From a virus: DNA of 30,774 nucleotides. The stretch covers positions 1 through 30,774 of IMG/VR virus record IMGVR_UViG_3300036791_001914. The stretch is one strand, 5' to 3'. Below are positions 7,198-15,415 of the stretch, in pieces. Under the pieces are notes generated by a model, which saw nothing but the letters and a program-made list of their open reading frames with translations, searched no databases and was not told the DNA's origin. Both the position numbers and the translations under genes were made by a program. Within the stretch, counting starts at the first letter, position 1. The number at the start of each line of letters is the position of its first letter.

Positions 7198-7770
7198 ATG
7201 CCTGAAGAAAATAAAAAAGTAACTATAGAGCTTGATAGGGATTTGCTTCAGCGACTTCAGGCTGCTGAGGAGAACCTTAAAACTGCATCCGCAGCCTTAG
7301 GAAGTGAAGGGCAACAAGCGAGTGAGCAACATCAACCAGAAACGGTTCAAGAGATAACCGAGGAAGTTGAAAAAGAAGAAGAAGATGCTGCGACAATGCA
7401 GCGCTTGGATTTGTCCAGTCTTAATCTTCAAATTGCTGAACTTGGAAAGTGCGTTGAAACCCTTAGCACTAACCTTGAAGGTATGCAGGCTGAAACCAAA
7501 AGAAAAAATGCAGAAACCGATGGGCTGCTCACGGATAATAAACTTCGCGAAACGATGGCGGAGAGAACCTACCATTTTATGAGCGTATGGTGTTCATTTG
7601 TCGGCTTTCTCATATTTTGTTATGTAGTTAAAATGAAATTCGAACCCCCTGAAACGGTTATCATTGCATTGATGGGTACAACGACTGTCAGTATTGTCGG
7701 GTTAGTTGGTTTTGTAGTGAGCGGTTTGTTTAAAAGTAACAATAAACCCTCTGGCGATGGCAAAGATTAG
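7198..7770 (+). CDS. Coiled-coil, two-helix membrane protein, putative toxin
   Basis: A 190-residue protein I cannot place in a named family. Residues 8-120 are charged and helical with coiled-coil character, with an acidic patch near 55-64 (EEVEKEEEDA). Two hydrophobic segments follow, about 126-145 (FMSVWCSFVGFLIFCYVV) and 152-178, with a short loop (KMKFEPP) and a polar tail. It thus looks like an inner-membrane protein with a large cytosolic domain. The Panacea gene upstream suggests a toxin neutralised by it; membrane-acting partners are known for Panacea antitoxins. An alternative is a superinfection-exclusion protein. The start directly follows a terminator T-run without a free ribosome-binding site, so a later start (Met67) or tight repression is possible. 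Confidence 0.7.
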   Translation: MPEENKKVTIELDRDLLQRLQAAEENLKTASAALGSEGQQASEQHQPETVQEITEEVEKEEEDAATMQRLDLSSLNLQIAELGKCVETLSTNLEGMQAETKRKNAETDGLLTDNKLRETMAERTYHFMSVWCSFVGFLIFCYVVKMKFEPPETVIIALMGTTTVSIVGLVGFVVSGLFKSNNKPSGDGKD

Positions 7771-7974
7771 ATCTAAGCTTTTGGAATGCGTCGAAAATTA
7801 ATTAGCAGTTTGCTCTCTCAGTGATTTTTCTTTTATTGCCATTTTAGTGGTGCATGCGTTAGGCGCATGTTCTTGCATCCAGTTCTGAATAACTCCATCA
7901 CTTACTAGCGCCAGTGCTGGCGCGGCTCCGGGCGGTTCATGCACCTGCATTAAAAGCGACCCATGAAGCGGGCA
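7771..7974. other. Noncoding DNA left of cos with two palindromes
   Basis: No supported gene. It holds CATGCG / CGCATG (7853-7869) and the perfect 7-bp stem GCGCCAG / CTGGCGC (7908-7923). Their closeness to cos suggests terminase or packaging sites, by inference only. Confidence 0.5.
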
Positions 7975-7993
7975 GGCGTGGCGGGGATAGCAT
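7975..7993. other. cos site (cohesive end)
   Basis: GGCGTGGCGGGGATAGCAT differs at one of 19 positions from the phage 186 cohesive end as I recall it, and at three from P2. It lies in noncoding DNA between the cargo block and gene Q, exactly where P2 has cos. The terminase (P and M) cuts here to make 19-base single-stranded ends. The sequence after it (7994-8133) has no gene. Confidence 0.85.
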
Positions 7994-8133
7994 TGCGCGC
8001 TGAGGCGCTTTTTATTTTATTTATTTAGCGTCTGAGCGCGTCGTGAGGGTGCTTTCGGCGGTGCGGCTTCGCTTGGGTGTGATTATCGATGTGCGGGGCG
8101 TGTGGCGCGTCTGAGGGCGTGAGGCGAGGGTGT

Positions 8134-8157
8134 AAAAAAGCCGCTACGTGAGCGGCT
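8134..8157 (-). terminator. Terminator of the P-Q operon
   Basis: Read on the minus strand, AGCCGCT, five-base loop, AGCGGCT and then a run of six T (complement of 8134-8139). It starts about ten bases after the Q stop codon. Confidence 0.85.
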
Positions 8158-8168
8158 GTATGTGCGGG

Positions 8169-9197
8169 TTATTCAGTCGGAATAAGTTCGTAAGGTTTAA
8201 ATCTGATAACTTCCATTCCGATCCAGTCGTTAAGCTCCTTCATTCGCTCCTGCAATGGCGTCAACTCGTTACGCACAAAGACCTGTGCGGCTTTCACCAC
8301 GTCACCAAATCCGCCGGTGTTGTTCGGCATTACGCCCATCATCTGCGGCGGTACGCGGTGTGCACTCATTAAGTCCTCGGCGCTCGCTTTCTTGATGTTG
8401 AAGAAATCGTCTTTGGTTGCTACCTCGCTGAGCGGCACAATCTTGATACCGTCGGCCTTGCCGTTCGGGGCATAGAAAAACAGATTCTTAAAATTCCCCA
8501 GGCCCTTTGAGCTGCGCATGGCCTTGCGTAGCTCGTCGACGTCGGTGCCGCTTTGCGCGGCGTCAGTGACGTACATGATGTAACCGGCGTGTGCGCCATT
8601 CTGGTAATACTTTCGGCGGAACAGCGTCGCGGATTCATTCAGCCAGGCTGAATTGAGCGCCGCCAGGTATTCCGGCAGACCGTAAATCTCCTGATTGATA
8701 TCAGGCTCCAGCAGATGAAACACCGAGCCCGGCGCAAATTCATGCGGGCTGGTAAACGACTGCACAAACCAGTAAACCCCCTCGGCTACACCTTTTCGCG
8801 TGTACTTGGCCGGTGACGTCTCCAGCTTTAAGAGCCGGTTGGTCATGCTCAGGCGCTTCTCAATAAACGCGTTGCCAAACACCAGAAAATCCAGCGCGAA
8901 GCGGCTGAAATCCTGCTGTGAAAGCAACGGGTGCGGGATAAACGTTGAGGCGAGAATATTGCGCTTAACGTAAATCGGTGAGCTGTGATGAACGGCGGCG
9001 CGCAGCGTTTTCGCAAGGCCCGTAAAACTGACCGGCGGCTCGTACCAGTCACCGTTAGTGACGCATTCCGCGTAATCCAGAATGTCGCGCCGATCCAGTA
9101 CGGCTGACGGCTCGCCAAAGGTGAACGCCTCCATTTTTTGTGATGGGGCCGGGGGCGCTTCCTGCGCCGGGGTGTTTTGCTTTTTGCGCTTGCTCAT
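8169..9197 (-). CDS. Q: Portal protein Q
   Basis: Forms the dodecameric ring at one capsid vertex through which DNA enters and to which the tail is joined. The 342-residue product matches P2 Q in length (344). Typical stretches are AVLDRRDILDYAECVTNGDWYEPPVS near the N-terminus, LLEPDINQEIYGLPEYLAAL in the middle and RVPPQMMGVMPNNTGGFGDV near the C-terminus. The start overlaps the stop of the upstream gene (ATGA). It is the last gene of the leftward packaging operon and is followed by a terminator. Confidence 0.95.
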   Translation of the reverse strand: MSKRKKQNTPAQEAPPAPSQKMEAFTFGEPSAVLDRRDILDYAECVTNGDWYEPPVSFTGLAKTLRAAVHHSSPIYVKRNILASTFIPHPLLSQQDFSRFALDFLVFGNAFIEKRLSMTNRLLKLETSPAKYTRKGVAEGVYWFVQSFTSPHEFAPGSVFHLLEPDINQEIYGLPEYLAALNSAWLNESATLFRRKYYQNGAHAGYIMYVTDAAQSGTDVDELRKAMRSSKGLGNFKNLFFYAPNGKADGIKIVPLSEVATKDDFFNIKKASAEDLMSAHRVPPQMMGVMPNNTGGFGDVVKAAQVFVRNELTPLQERMKELNDWIGMEVIRFKPYELIPTE

Positions 9198-9871
9198 TTC
9201 GCCGCCTTATTTTTTTCCTGCGGCCAGACAGCCGAAAACAGCATGTCAAAATCCTCTGCCGGATACTGCGATTTAAGCGCGGGCAGATCCAGAATTATGC
9301 TCTCCTGGGCGTGTGCGTCCTGGGCGGACAGTCGCTGCTGGTTCTCCGGTTTTTCTGTCGCCCAAAGCCTGTAGGCCTCGTCACTTTGTGAGGGTGTTGT
9401 ATAGGCGGTAAAGCGATATTTTACTTGTGCTGCCAATCCCTTAGCCACCTTGAATAAATTTGCTGGTTTTTCCGCCCAGGCGTATTCACTGACATAAACG
9501 TTTCCATGCTTCGCCGCAAAATGGTCGTACTCGCCCATAAAGCCAATTTCAGCACCGTTCGCCAGCTGGATAGAAGAGCCATCCTGGGGGATTTCTACGC
9601 CCGCAAGTGCGGAAAAGTAAACAATTCGTTGCCGGTTCTGCGCTACTGCGTAGTCTGCGGCGGGTGCCAGAAAATATTGATTGCGGCCCGTCTCGATGGC
9701 GTCAATCAATGCCTCAAGCGAGAAATACCAGTCGGCCCCGCACTGCCGGGTTTTGGTGATGTGGCGGGTGCGGCTCTGTGAAATAAACCAGCGGCGCTGG
9801 TACTCAAAGCCGGTGTGGGAAAGGAGGTTTTTTAACGTGGCGGCTTGCAGGCCGGTAAATTCATAGCGCAT
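9194..9871 (-). CDS. Terminase-ATPase paralogue, degenerate, no nuclease domain
   Basis: A 225-residue protein similar to the ATPase half of the neighbouring terminase P. GFEYQRRWFISQ lines up with SFEYQLGWHKAG of P, TRQCGADWYFSLEALIDAI with SRQIGATFYFSRESLLRAL, and the YTTPSQ stretch with the FSTPST of P. The Walker B site is changed: NVYVSEYAW (S128, E129) replaces DLLVDEIFW (D253, E254 in P). The nuclease half is missing. Both ends are coupled: its ATG shares a base with the P stop (TAATG) and its stop overlaps the Q start. P2 has P directly next to Q. It may be a packaging regulator or a structural partner of the terminase or portal; this is inference. Automatic annotation may simply label it terminase. 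Confidence 0.8.
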   Translation of the reverse strand: MRYEFTGLQAATLKNLLSHTGFEYQRRWFISQSRTRHITKTRQCGADWYFSLEALIDAIETGRNQYFLAPAADYAVAQNRQRIVYFSALAGVEIPQDGSSIQLANGAEIGFMGEYDHFAAKHGNVYVSEYAWAEKPANLFKVAKGLAAQVKYRFTAYTTPSQSDEAYRLWATEKPENQQRLSAQDAHAQESIILDLPALKSQYPAEDFDMLFSAVWPQEKNKAAK

Positions 9872-11643
9872 TAGTTGAACTCCAGAATAGATACGGGGGC
9901 GGTGCCACTACCTGCGGTCAGCGGCTCATTTAAAAGGGCGTGCATGGTTGCCCATGCCACGTCTGCGTGGCTGGCTTCCTCGCTGCGGCTGGCGTCGTAG
10001 GTGGCGCTGCGCCCGCTGCTGGTCATGGTCTTGCGGATTGACATAAACGAGGCGGTGATGTCGGTGTAGCTGACGTCATACTCCAGACAACCGCGGGCGA
10101 TGGTGTCTTTTGCTTTCAGCACCATGGCGGTTTTCACCTCCGGGCTGTAGCGGATTTCACGCGCTGCGGGGTAGAAACCACGGACAAGCTGGTAAACCCC
10201 CTGGCCGATGCCGGTCGCATCGATGCCGATATACTCGACGTGGTATTTTTCGGTCAGCTTTCTGATGGACTCGGCCTGCGTGGCAAAATCCATCCCCTTC
10301 CACTGGTGGCGCTCCAGAATGCGGAACTTGCCCCCGGCGACGACCGGCGGGGCCAGCACCACGCACCCGGCGCTGTCCCCAGTGTGCGACGGGTCATAGC
10401 CTATCCACACCGGGCGATAGCCAAACGGGCGCGTCGCGAACGGTTGCCAGTCGTCCGCCCAGGCTTCCATGCTGTCGACCATGCAGCGTTGCAGCTCCTC
10501 AAACGGAAATACGGACGCCTTATCGTCGACAAACTCGCACATGAAGAGATTGCGGAAATCCTCGGCGCTGTTTTCGCGCTTAAGCGTGTCCAGATTGAAA
10601 AGGTCGCAGCCCCCGGCGAGCGCGTCCTCAATCGTCACAATCTGCCGCCACTGACCATCCGCGCAGGCCATGCCGTTTTTTAGCGCAGCATGGCTGACGT
10701 CCAGGTCGACACACTCGCTTTTATCTGCCCGGCCTTTGTTGAACAGCTCACCTGACCAGAACGGGTAAGCCCCGTGCGCCAGCGTCGACGGGGTGGAAAA
10801 GTAGGTCGAGCGCAGGTGTTGCTGTGAGGCCATGCCGGAGGCGACCTTTCGCAGCTTCTGAAAGTTGGGTATCCAGAAAATTTCGTCGACCAGCAGGTCG
10901 CCGTTATGGCTCTGCGCAGTGTTGGAATTTGTGCCGAGAAAAATCAGCTTTGCGCCGTTGTTGCCGAGTACGATCGGGTCGCCGGTCAGGTCAACATCGA
11001 CCAGTCGCGCAAACTGAATGATGTACTCGCGGAATACGTAGGCCTGCGTCTTGCTGGCCGAGAGGAAAATCTGGTTGTGGCCGGTTTTCAGGGCGCGCAG
11101 CAGCGACTCGCGGGAGAAATAAAACGTCGCGCCAATCTGTCGGGATTTAAGAATATTGCGGATACGGTGCGCCAGCCCGGCCTTGTGCCAGCCGAGCTGA
11201 TACTCAAAGGATTCCGCAAAAAAAATCTCCTCGAGCTTTTCGATAGCCTCCTCGCTGAAATAGTTCTTTTTCGGCTTCTTACGCTCCCCTTTGTTGCGGT
11301 TCGCCACGTTCGGATTTAAGTCAACCTCGTTACCCGTCTGGCCGTAGCGATTCACCCTGGCTAAACGCTCCATTTGTCGTGACAAAAAGTCAGCGACTTT
11401 GAAGTCGTGCGCGGTCAAATCAGGCTTTGCATAGAGCTGAATTAATCGCGCCTCCAGCGTGTTTTCAACCCGGCTTATCGGGGCTGTTTCCTCCCACTGG
11501 TCGCGCTGTTTCCAGCTCTGCACCGTGGGGCGTTTGGTCTTGAGCATTTCCGCGATTTGCGGCACGGAAAAGCCCTGCCAGTAGAGCAGGGCGGCCTGCC
11601 GTCGTGGGTCGTTAAGAATGGAGGTGTCAGTGGTGATGGTCAT
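9871..11643 (-). CDS. P: Terminase large subunit P
   Basis: Motor and nuclease that cuts at cos and pumps DNA into the procapsid. With the start at 11643 the product is 590 residues, the P2 P length, beginning MTITTDTSILNDPRRQAALL as in P2. An N-terminal helix-turn-helix is seen at about 26-48 (VPQIAEMLKTKRPTVQSWKQ). The ATPase region has the phage-type Walker A KSRQIGAT (166-173) and Walker B DLLVDE (249-254). The nuclease half includes the acidic motifs WIGYDPSHTGDSAG and YIGIDATGIGQGV, plus HADVAWATMHAL near the end. A longer open frame to 11793 is ignored. Confidence 0.95.
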   Translation of the reverse strand: MTITTDTSILNDPRRQAALLYWQGFSVPQIAEMLKTKRPTVQSWKQRDQWEETAPISRVENTLEARLIQLYAKPDLTAHDFKVADFLSRQMERLARVNRYGQTGNEVDLNPNVANRNKGERKKPKKNYFSEEAIEKLEEIFFAESFEYQLGWHKAGLAHRIRNILKSRQIGATFYFSRESLLRALKTGHNQIFLSASKTQAYVFREYIIQFARLVDVDLTGDPIVLGNNGAKLIFLGTNSNTAQSHNGDLLVDEIFWIPNFQKLRKVASGMASQQHLRSTYFSTPSTLAHGAYPFWSGELFNKGRADKSECVDLDVSHAALKNGMACADGQWRQIVTIEDALAGGCDLFNLDTLKRENSAEDFRNLFMCEFVDDKASVFPFEELQRCMVDSMEAWADDWQPFATRPFGYRPVWIGYDPSHTGDSAGCVVLAPPVVAGGKFRILERHQWKGMDFATQAESIRKLTEKYHVEYIGIDATGIGQGVYQLVRGFYPAAREIRYSPEVKTAMVLKAKDTIARGCLEYDVSYTDITASFMSIRKTMTSSGRSATYDASRSEEASHADVAWATMHALLNEPLTAGSGTAPVSILEFN

Positions 11644-11709
11644 GAATGCCTCGCCGTTAATAGGGTAAGGCAAGGCTAAAGAAATGATGGACTGCGCGCC
11701 GTAAGGTGC

Positions 11710-11728
11710 TGTTGTGTCAGGGGTTGCA
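11710..11728 (+). promoter_or_regulatory. Candidate Ogr box of the P/O late promoters
   Basis: TGTTGT at 11710-11715 lies in the divergent gap between P and O, about 100 bases before the O start. The same hexamer precedes V (17550) and FI (21543), the other two late operons. Ogr activates P2 late promoters from an imperfect dyad near -55 with such a half-site (from memory). The second half (ACTT at 11728) is poor. Confidence 0.45.
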
Positions 11729-11808
11729 CTTCTGTAACGGGTGGCTGGTGTGGGCGGGAGTGGCGAAACTAGCCCCGACCCAATCATCCACAATCAGGAC
11801 TCCTGCCA

Positions 11809-12654
11809 ATGGCAAAGAAAGAATCGAAGTTTTTCCGCATCGGTGTTGAAGGTGACACCTGCGATGGCCGCATTATCAGCGGCACTGATATTCAGGAAAT
11901 GGCCTCATCTTTTGACCCGCGAGTTTACGGATGTCGTATCAATCTTGAACACCTGCGCGGCATTATTCCAGACAGTATTTTCCAGCGTTACGGCGACGTG
12001 ACAGAACTTAAGGCTGAAAAAATTGCGGACGATTCCGCGCTTAATGGCAAATGGGCGCTGTTCGCGAAAATTGCCCCGCTGGATAACCTGGTCGAAATGG
12101 TCGGCAAGGGCCAGAAAGTTTATACATCAATGGAAATTCAGCCGAACTTTGCCAACACCGGTAAGTGCTATCTGGTTGGCCTGGCTGTGACTGATGACCC
12201 GGCAAGCCTTGGCACTGAATACCTTGAGTTTTGCCGCACTGCAAAATCCAACCCGCTTAACCGCTTTAAAATCAGCCCAGAAAATCTGATTTCTGTCGCC
12301 ACGCTCGCCGAGCTGGAATTTGAAGAGCAGGCCGACACCATGTTTACCGCCCTGGCCGACAAGGTGAAAGGTATTTTCAGCCGCAAGCAGGCCAGCGACG
12401 ACGCCCGTTTTACTGACGTACATGAAGCGGTGACGGTGGTGACTGAGCAGGTGCAGGCCAACCACGAAGCCACCGAGCAGCGCCTTGCGGCGGTGGAATT
12501 ATCCCTCCAGACCCTGACGGCCAGCGTTGGCGAAAGTCAGACCGAGCTGACCTCGCTCAAGACCACGCTGGATAAAACAGAAAGCCAGACCTATTCGCGC
12601 CGCCAGAAGAGCACCGGCGGGGATGGTGACGAGACGAGTCTGACCGACTGCTGA
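11809..12654 (+). CDS. O: Capsid scaffold and maturation protease O
   Basis: Internal scaffold of the procapsid, and a serine protease that trims the capsid proteins and itself. The product is 281 residues (P2 O: 284). The triad known for P2 O is present at the same positions: D19 (GDTCD), H48 (NLEHLRG) and S107 (VYTSMEI). The block FANTGKCYLVGLAVTDDPAS is typical. The C-terminal third is charged and helical, including a coiled-coil stretch (about 200-265), as expected for the scaffolding domain. It is the first gene of the rightward capsid and lysis operon. Confidence 0.95.
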   Translation: MAKKESKFFRIGVEGDTCDGRIISGTDIQEMASSFDPRVYGCRINLEHLRGIIPDSIFQRYGDVTELKAEKIADDSALNGKWALFAKIAPLDNLVEMVGKGQKVYTSMEIQPNFANTGKCYLVGLAVTDDPASLGTEYLEFCRTAKSNPLNRFKISPENLISVATLAELEFEEQADTMFTALADKVKGIFSRKQASDDARFTDVHEAVTVVTEQVQANHEATEQRLAAVELSLQTLTASVGESQTELTSLKTTLDKTESQTYSRRQKSTGGDGDETSLTDC

Positions 12655-12700
12655 TAGCTCCGCTGGCCCATAACAACGACTAAACAGGAAATCATGAATA

Positions 12701-13852
12701 ATGCGTAAAGAAACCCGCTTTGAATTTAATAAGTACCTGAGCCGTATTGCCGAGCTGAACGGCGTCGACGTTGCCGATCTGAATAAAAAATTCAGCGTCG
12801 AGCCGTCGGTGACGCAGAAGCTCTTTGATAAAATCCAGCAGTCCTCTTCCTTCCTGAAACAAATCAATATGATTGTGGTGCAGGAGCTGACGGAGGAAAA
12901 AGTCGGTATTGATGTGACCGGCTCCATTGCCAGCACGGCGGATACCGACAACGGCGTCGAGCGTAAAACCGCCGATTTTGCAAAGCTTGATTCATTCCGC
13001 TACTTCTGCAAGCCGGTCAACTTTGACTATCACCTGAAGTATAACAAGCTGGATTTGTGGGCGCGTTTCCAGGACTTCCAGATCCGAATCCGTAACGCCA
13101 TCGTCAAGCGCCAGTCGCTGGATTACATCACCATTGGTTTTAACGGCGTGAGCCGTGCCTCCACTTCAAACCGCACCGAAAACCCGATGTTGCAGGACGT
13201 CGCGGTCGGCTGGTTGCAGAAGTACCGCAACGACGCGCCGAACCGCGTAATGAGTAAGGTTGTCGACGACGAGGGCGCGGTGGTTTCCGACACCATCAAA
13301 ATTGGCCCGAAAGCCAAAGGCGGGAACTACGCAAACCTCGACGCGCTGGTGATGGATGCGCACGAATCCCTGATTGATGAGATTCACCGCGAAAACCCGG
13401 AAATGGTGGTCATTTGTGGTCGTCGTATCCTGACTGACAAATATTTCCCGATGATTAACAAGTTCCAGGCGAACAGCGAACAGCTCGCCGGTGAGCTGAT
13501 TATCAGCCAGAAAACCATCGGTCAGTTGCAGGCGGTGCGCGCGCCGTTCTTCCCTGCAAACAGCATTTTCATTACCACGCTGGATAATATTTCTATCTAT
13601 CTCTACGAGGACGGCCATCGCCGCCACATCGTCGAGAATCCGAAGCTCGACCAGGTGGAAAACTACGAGCAGGTGAAGGTCGATTTTGTTATCGAAGACT
13701 ACGCCGCCGGCTGTCTGATTGAGAATATCGAGATTCTGGAGCAGGACGAAGCCGAAACCCCGGAAACGGCAAGCGCAGACGTCTTTGCGGCGGCGGTGGT
13801 CAATGCCCTGAAAGCGCTGACTTCCCCGGAAGATAACGGCGGGGCGGAGTAA
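12701..13852 (+). CDS. N: Major capsid protein N
   Basis: Forms the capsid shell after cleavage of its N-terminal segment by O (31 residues in P2). The 383-residue product aligns along its length with P2 N (357), for example LDLWARFQDFQIRIRNAIVK, NPMLQDVAVGWLQKYRN, and VIEDYAAGCLIENIEI near the end. It is about 26 residues longer, all beyond IEILEQDE: an acidic then Ala-rich tail (VFAAAVVNALKALTSPEDNG). GGAAATC and AGGA sequences precede the start. Confidence 0.95.
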   Translation: MRKETRFEFNKYLSRIAELNGVDVADLNKKFSVEPSVTQKLFDKIQQSSSFLKQINMIVVQELTEEKVGIDVTGSIASTADTDNGVERKTADFAKLDSFRYFCKPVNFDYHLKYNKLDLWARFQDFQIRIRNAIVKRQSLDYITIGFNGVSRASTSNRTENPMLQDVAVGWLQKYRNDAPNRVMSKVVDDEGAVVSDTIKIGPKAKGGNYANLDALVMDAHESLIDEIHRENPEMVVICGRRILTDKYFPMINKFQANSEQLAGELIISQKTIGQLQAVRAPFFPANSIFITTLDNISIYLYEDGHRRHIVENPKLDQVENYEQVKVDFVIEDYAAGCLIENIEILEQDEAETPETASADVFAAAVVNALKALTSPEDNGGAE

Positions 13853-13855
13853 CCT

Positions 13856-14611
13856 ATGGCGAGCCCCGCGCAGCGTCACATGATGCGGGTCTCGGCCACG
13901 ATGGCCGCGCAGCGGGACGATAACCCGCTGCGTCATGCCTCTGCTTACGAGCAGATGCTGGTCAAGCTGGCCGCCGACCAACGCACGTTAAAAACCATTC
14001 ATTCCATCGAGCGCAAGGCCGACAAAAAGCGCGAGCTGCTGCCGTTTTACGCGCCGTGGGTCGCCGGTGTGCTGGCCGAAGGCAAGGGCGCGCAGGATGA
14101 CATCGTGATGACCGTCATGCTGTGGAAGCTGGACGCCGGTGATATTGCCGGAGCGCTGGAGATTGCCCGCTATGCGTTGCAGTACGGCCTCACCATGCCA
14201 TCCCGGCATAAGCGCACCACGCCTTATGTACTGGCCGAAGATGTTGCCCTTGCTGCCATGCGTGCCCACGCTGCCGGGGAGCCTGTCGACGTTGGCCCGC
14301 TACTGACCACGCAGGCGGTGACCGCTGGAGCGGATATGCCCGACAAGGTGCGCGCTAAGCTGCACAAAATCATCGGTCTGGTACAGCGTGACCACGGGCA
14401 GCAGGTTGAGGCACTGACGCAGCTCCGCAGGGCCATGCAGCTTGACCCGCAGGCGGGCGTTAAAAAGGATATTGAGCGACTGGGAAGCGCCCTGAAGCCT
14501 AAGCCCGCACCTGCGGCAAAACCCCGAACAACCCCGCGCCCGCGTAAGGCCGAAGTGAAACCGGCCAGAAAACGTGGACGTCCAAAAAAGGCGGATAAGC
14601 CCGCCGGTTAA
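13856..14611 (+). CDS. M: Terminase small subunit M
   Basis: Recognises cos DNA and recruits the large subunit P. The 251-residue product matches P2 M (247): MASPAQRHMMRVSATMAAQR at the start, then LLPFYAPWVAGVLAEGKGAQ, and the helical repeat-like block ALTQLRRAMQLDPQAGVKKD. The last 40 residues are strongly basic and proline-rich (PRPRKAEVKPARKRGRPKKA), fitting DNA binding and including an AT-hook-like RGRPKK. It starts four bases after the N stop. Confidence 0.93.
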   Translation: MASPAQRHMMRVSATMAAQRDDNPLRHASAYEQMLVKLAADQRTLKTIHSIERKADKKRELLPFYAPWVAGVLAEGKGAQDDIVMTVMLWKLDAGDIAGALEIARYALQYGLTMPSRHKRTTPYVLAEDVALAAMRAHAAGEPVDVGPLLTTQAVTAGADMPDKVRAKLHKIIGLVQRDHGQQVEALTQLRRAMQLDPQAGVKKDIERLGSALKPKPAPAAKPRTTPRPRKAEVKPARKRGRPKKADKPAG

Positions 14612-14705
14612 CAGAACGCGCCCCGCGCCGGGCGGCACACCGGTTGAGACTGGATTTCATCCTCATCAATACCGGCGTCCACCGCCCACCTATTTAGAGG
14701 TTGTC

Positions 14706-15212
14706 ATGACGACTGTGATTATCAGTAAGCCTGGAGCGCCGCAGGCCGGGCAGGGTGTGGTTATTCCCCCGCTGCCGGTGGCCGAGGCGGTTATCCGCAA
14801 CACGGCTTTTTTCCCGGATGTTGAGCCGGTACGTGTTCGTGAGCTGCTGCGACTGGAGCACACGGTAACGCCGGTGCGCCTGCGTCGGGCGATTATCGAC
14901 GGTATGGCGGAAACCAACGCCGAGCTAAAAGAATATCGCGAAATTCAATCCGCCCTCGGCTATGAACGCCTGGCCGATGTTCCGGCGGATGAAATCGACG
15001 GCGAAAGTGTGCGCTGTTTTTACTACCTGCAAGCCGTCACGGCAATGGCGACTGCGAAACTTTACGAGGGGTATCGCGGCGTGGATGCCAGCGCGAAGGG
15101 GGACAAAAAGGCTGACAGCGTGGAAAGCACTATTGATGAAATGTGGCGCGATATGCGCTGGGCGGTGTCCCGGTTGCAGGATAAATCGCGCTGCATCATC
15201 GGGCAAATCTGA
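14706..15212 (+). CDS. L: Head completion protein L
   Basis: Binds the filled capsid to complete the head before tail joining. With the start at 14706 the product is 168 residues (P2 L: 169). AGAGG lies about eight bases upstream. Typical stretches are FFPDVEPVRVRELLRLEHTV and DEMWRDMRWAVSRLQDKSRC. An in-frame extension to 14574 lies inside M and is rejected. The stop overlaps the X start (TGATG). Confidence 0.93.
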   Translation: MTTVIISKPGAPQAGQGVVIPPLPVAEAVIRNTAFFPDVEPVRVRELLRLEHTVTPVRLRRAIIDGMAETNAELKEYREIQSALGYERLADVPADEIDGESVRCFYYLQAVTAMATAKLYEGYRGVDASAKGDKKADSVESTIDEMWRDMRWAVSRLQDKSRCIIGQI

Positions 15213-15415
15213 TGAAGGTTATCGCCCTCCAGGGCGACACGCTGGACGCGCTTTGCGCCCGCTACTACGGGCGTACCGAGGGCGTGGTCGAGGTGGTGCT
15301 GCGGGCTAATCCCGGCCTCGCTGAGCTGGGCGAAGAAATGCCGCACGGCACCGCCGTTGAGCTGCCCGATATCAGGACTTCCCCGGTTACGGAGACGGTG
15401 AATTTATGGGACTGA
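15212..15415 (+). CDS. X: Tail protein X, LysM-like
   Basis: A 67-residue protein, the same length as P2 X, required for tail assembly. It has the short LysM-like pattern ALQGDTLDALCARYYGRTEG followed by VLRANPGLAELGEEMPHGT, shared by P2 X relatives. It overlaps L by one base and Y by ten, so the three are translated together. Confidence 0.93.
   Translation: MKVIALQGDTLDALCARYYGRTEGVVEVVLRANPGLAELGEEMPHGTAVELPDIRTSPVTETVNLWD

Noticed and set aside
8049-8067. A second cos-like sequence, GTGCTTTCGGCGGTGCGGC, on the opposite strand
   Set aside because: It matches the recalled P2 cohesive end at only 13 of 19 positions, whereas 7975-7993 matches the 186 end at 18 of 19.
11644-11793. N-terminal extension of terminase P
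   Set aside because: The P2 protein starts at MTITTDTSIL; the extension crosses the late promoter region and gives an unlikely peptide.
14574-14705. N-terminal extension of L
   Set aside because: It lies largely inside M, is not found in P2 L, and the ATG at 14706 has a good ribosome-binding site.
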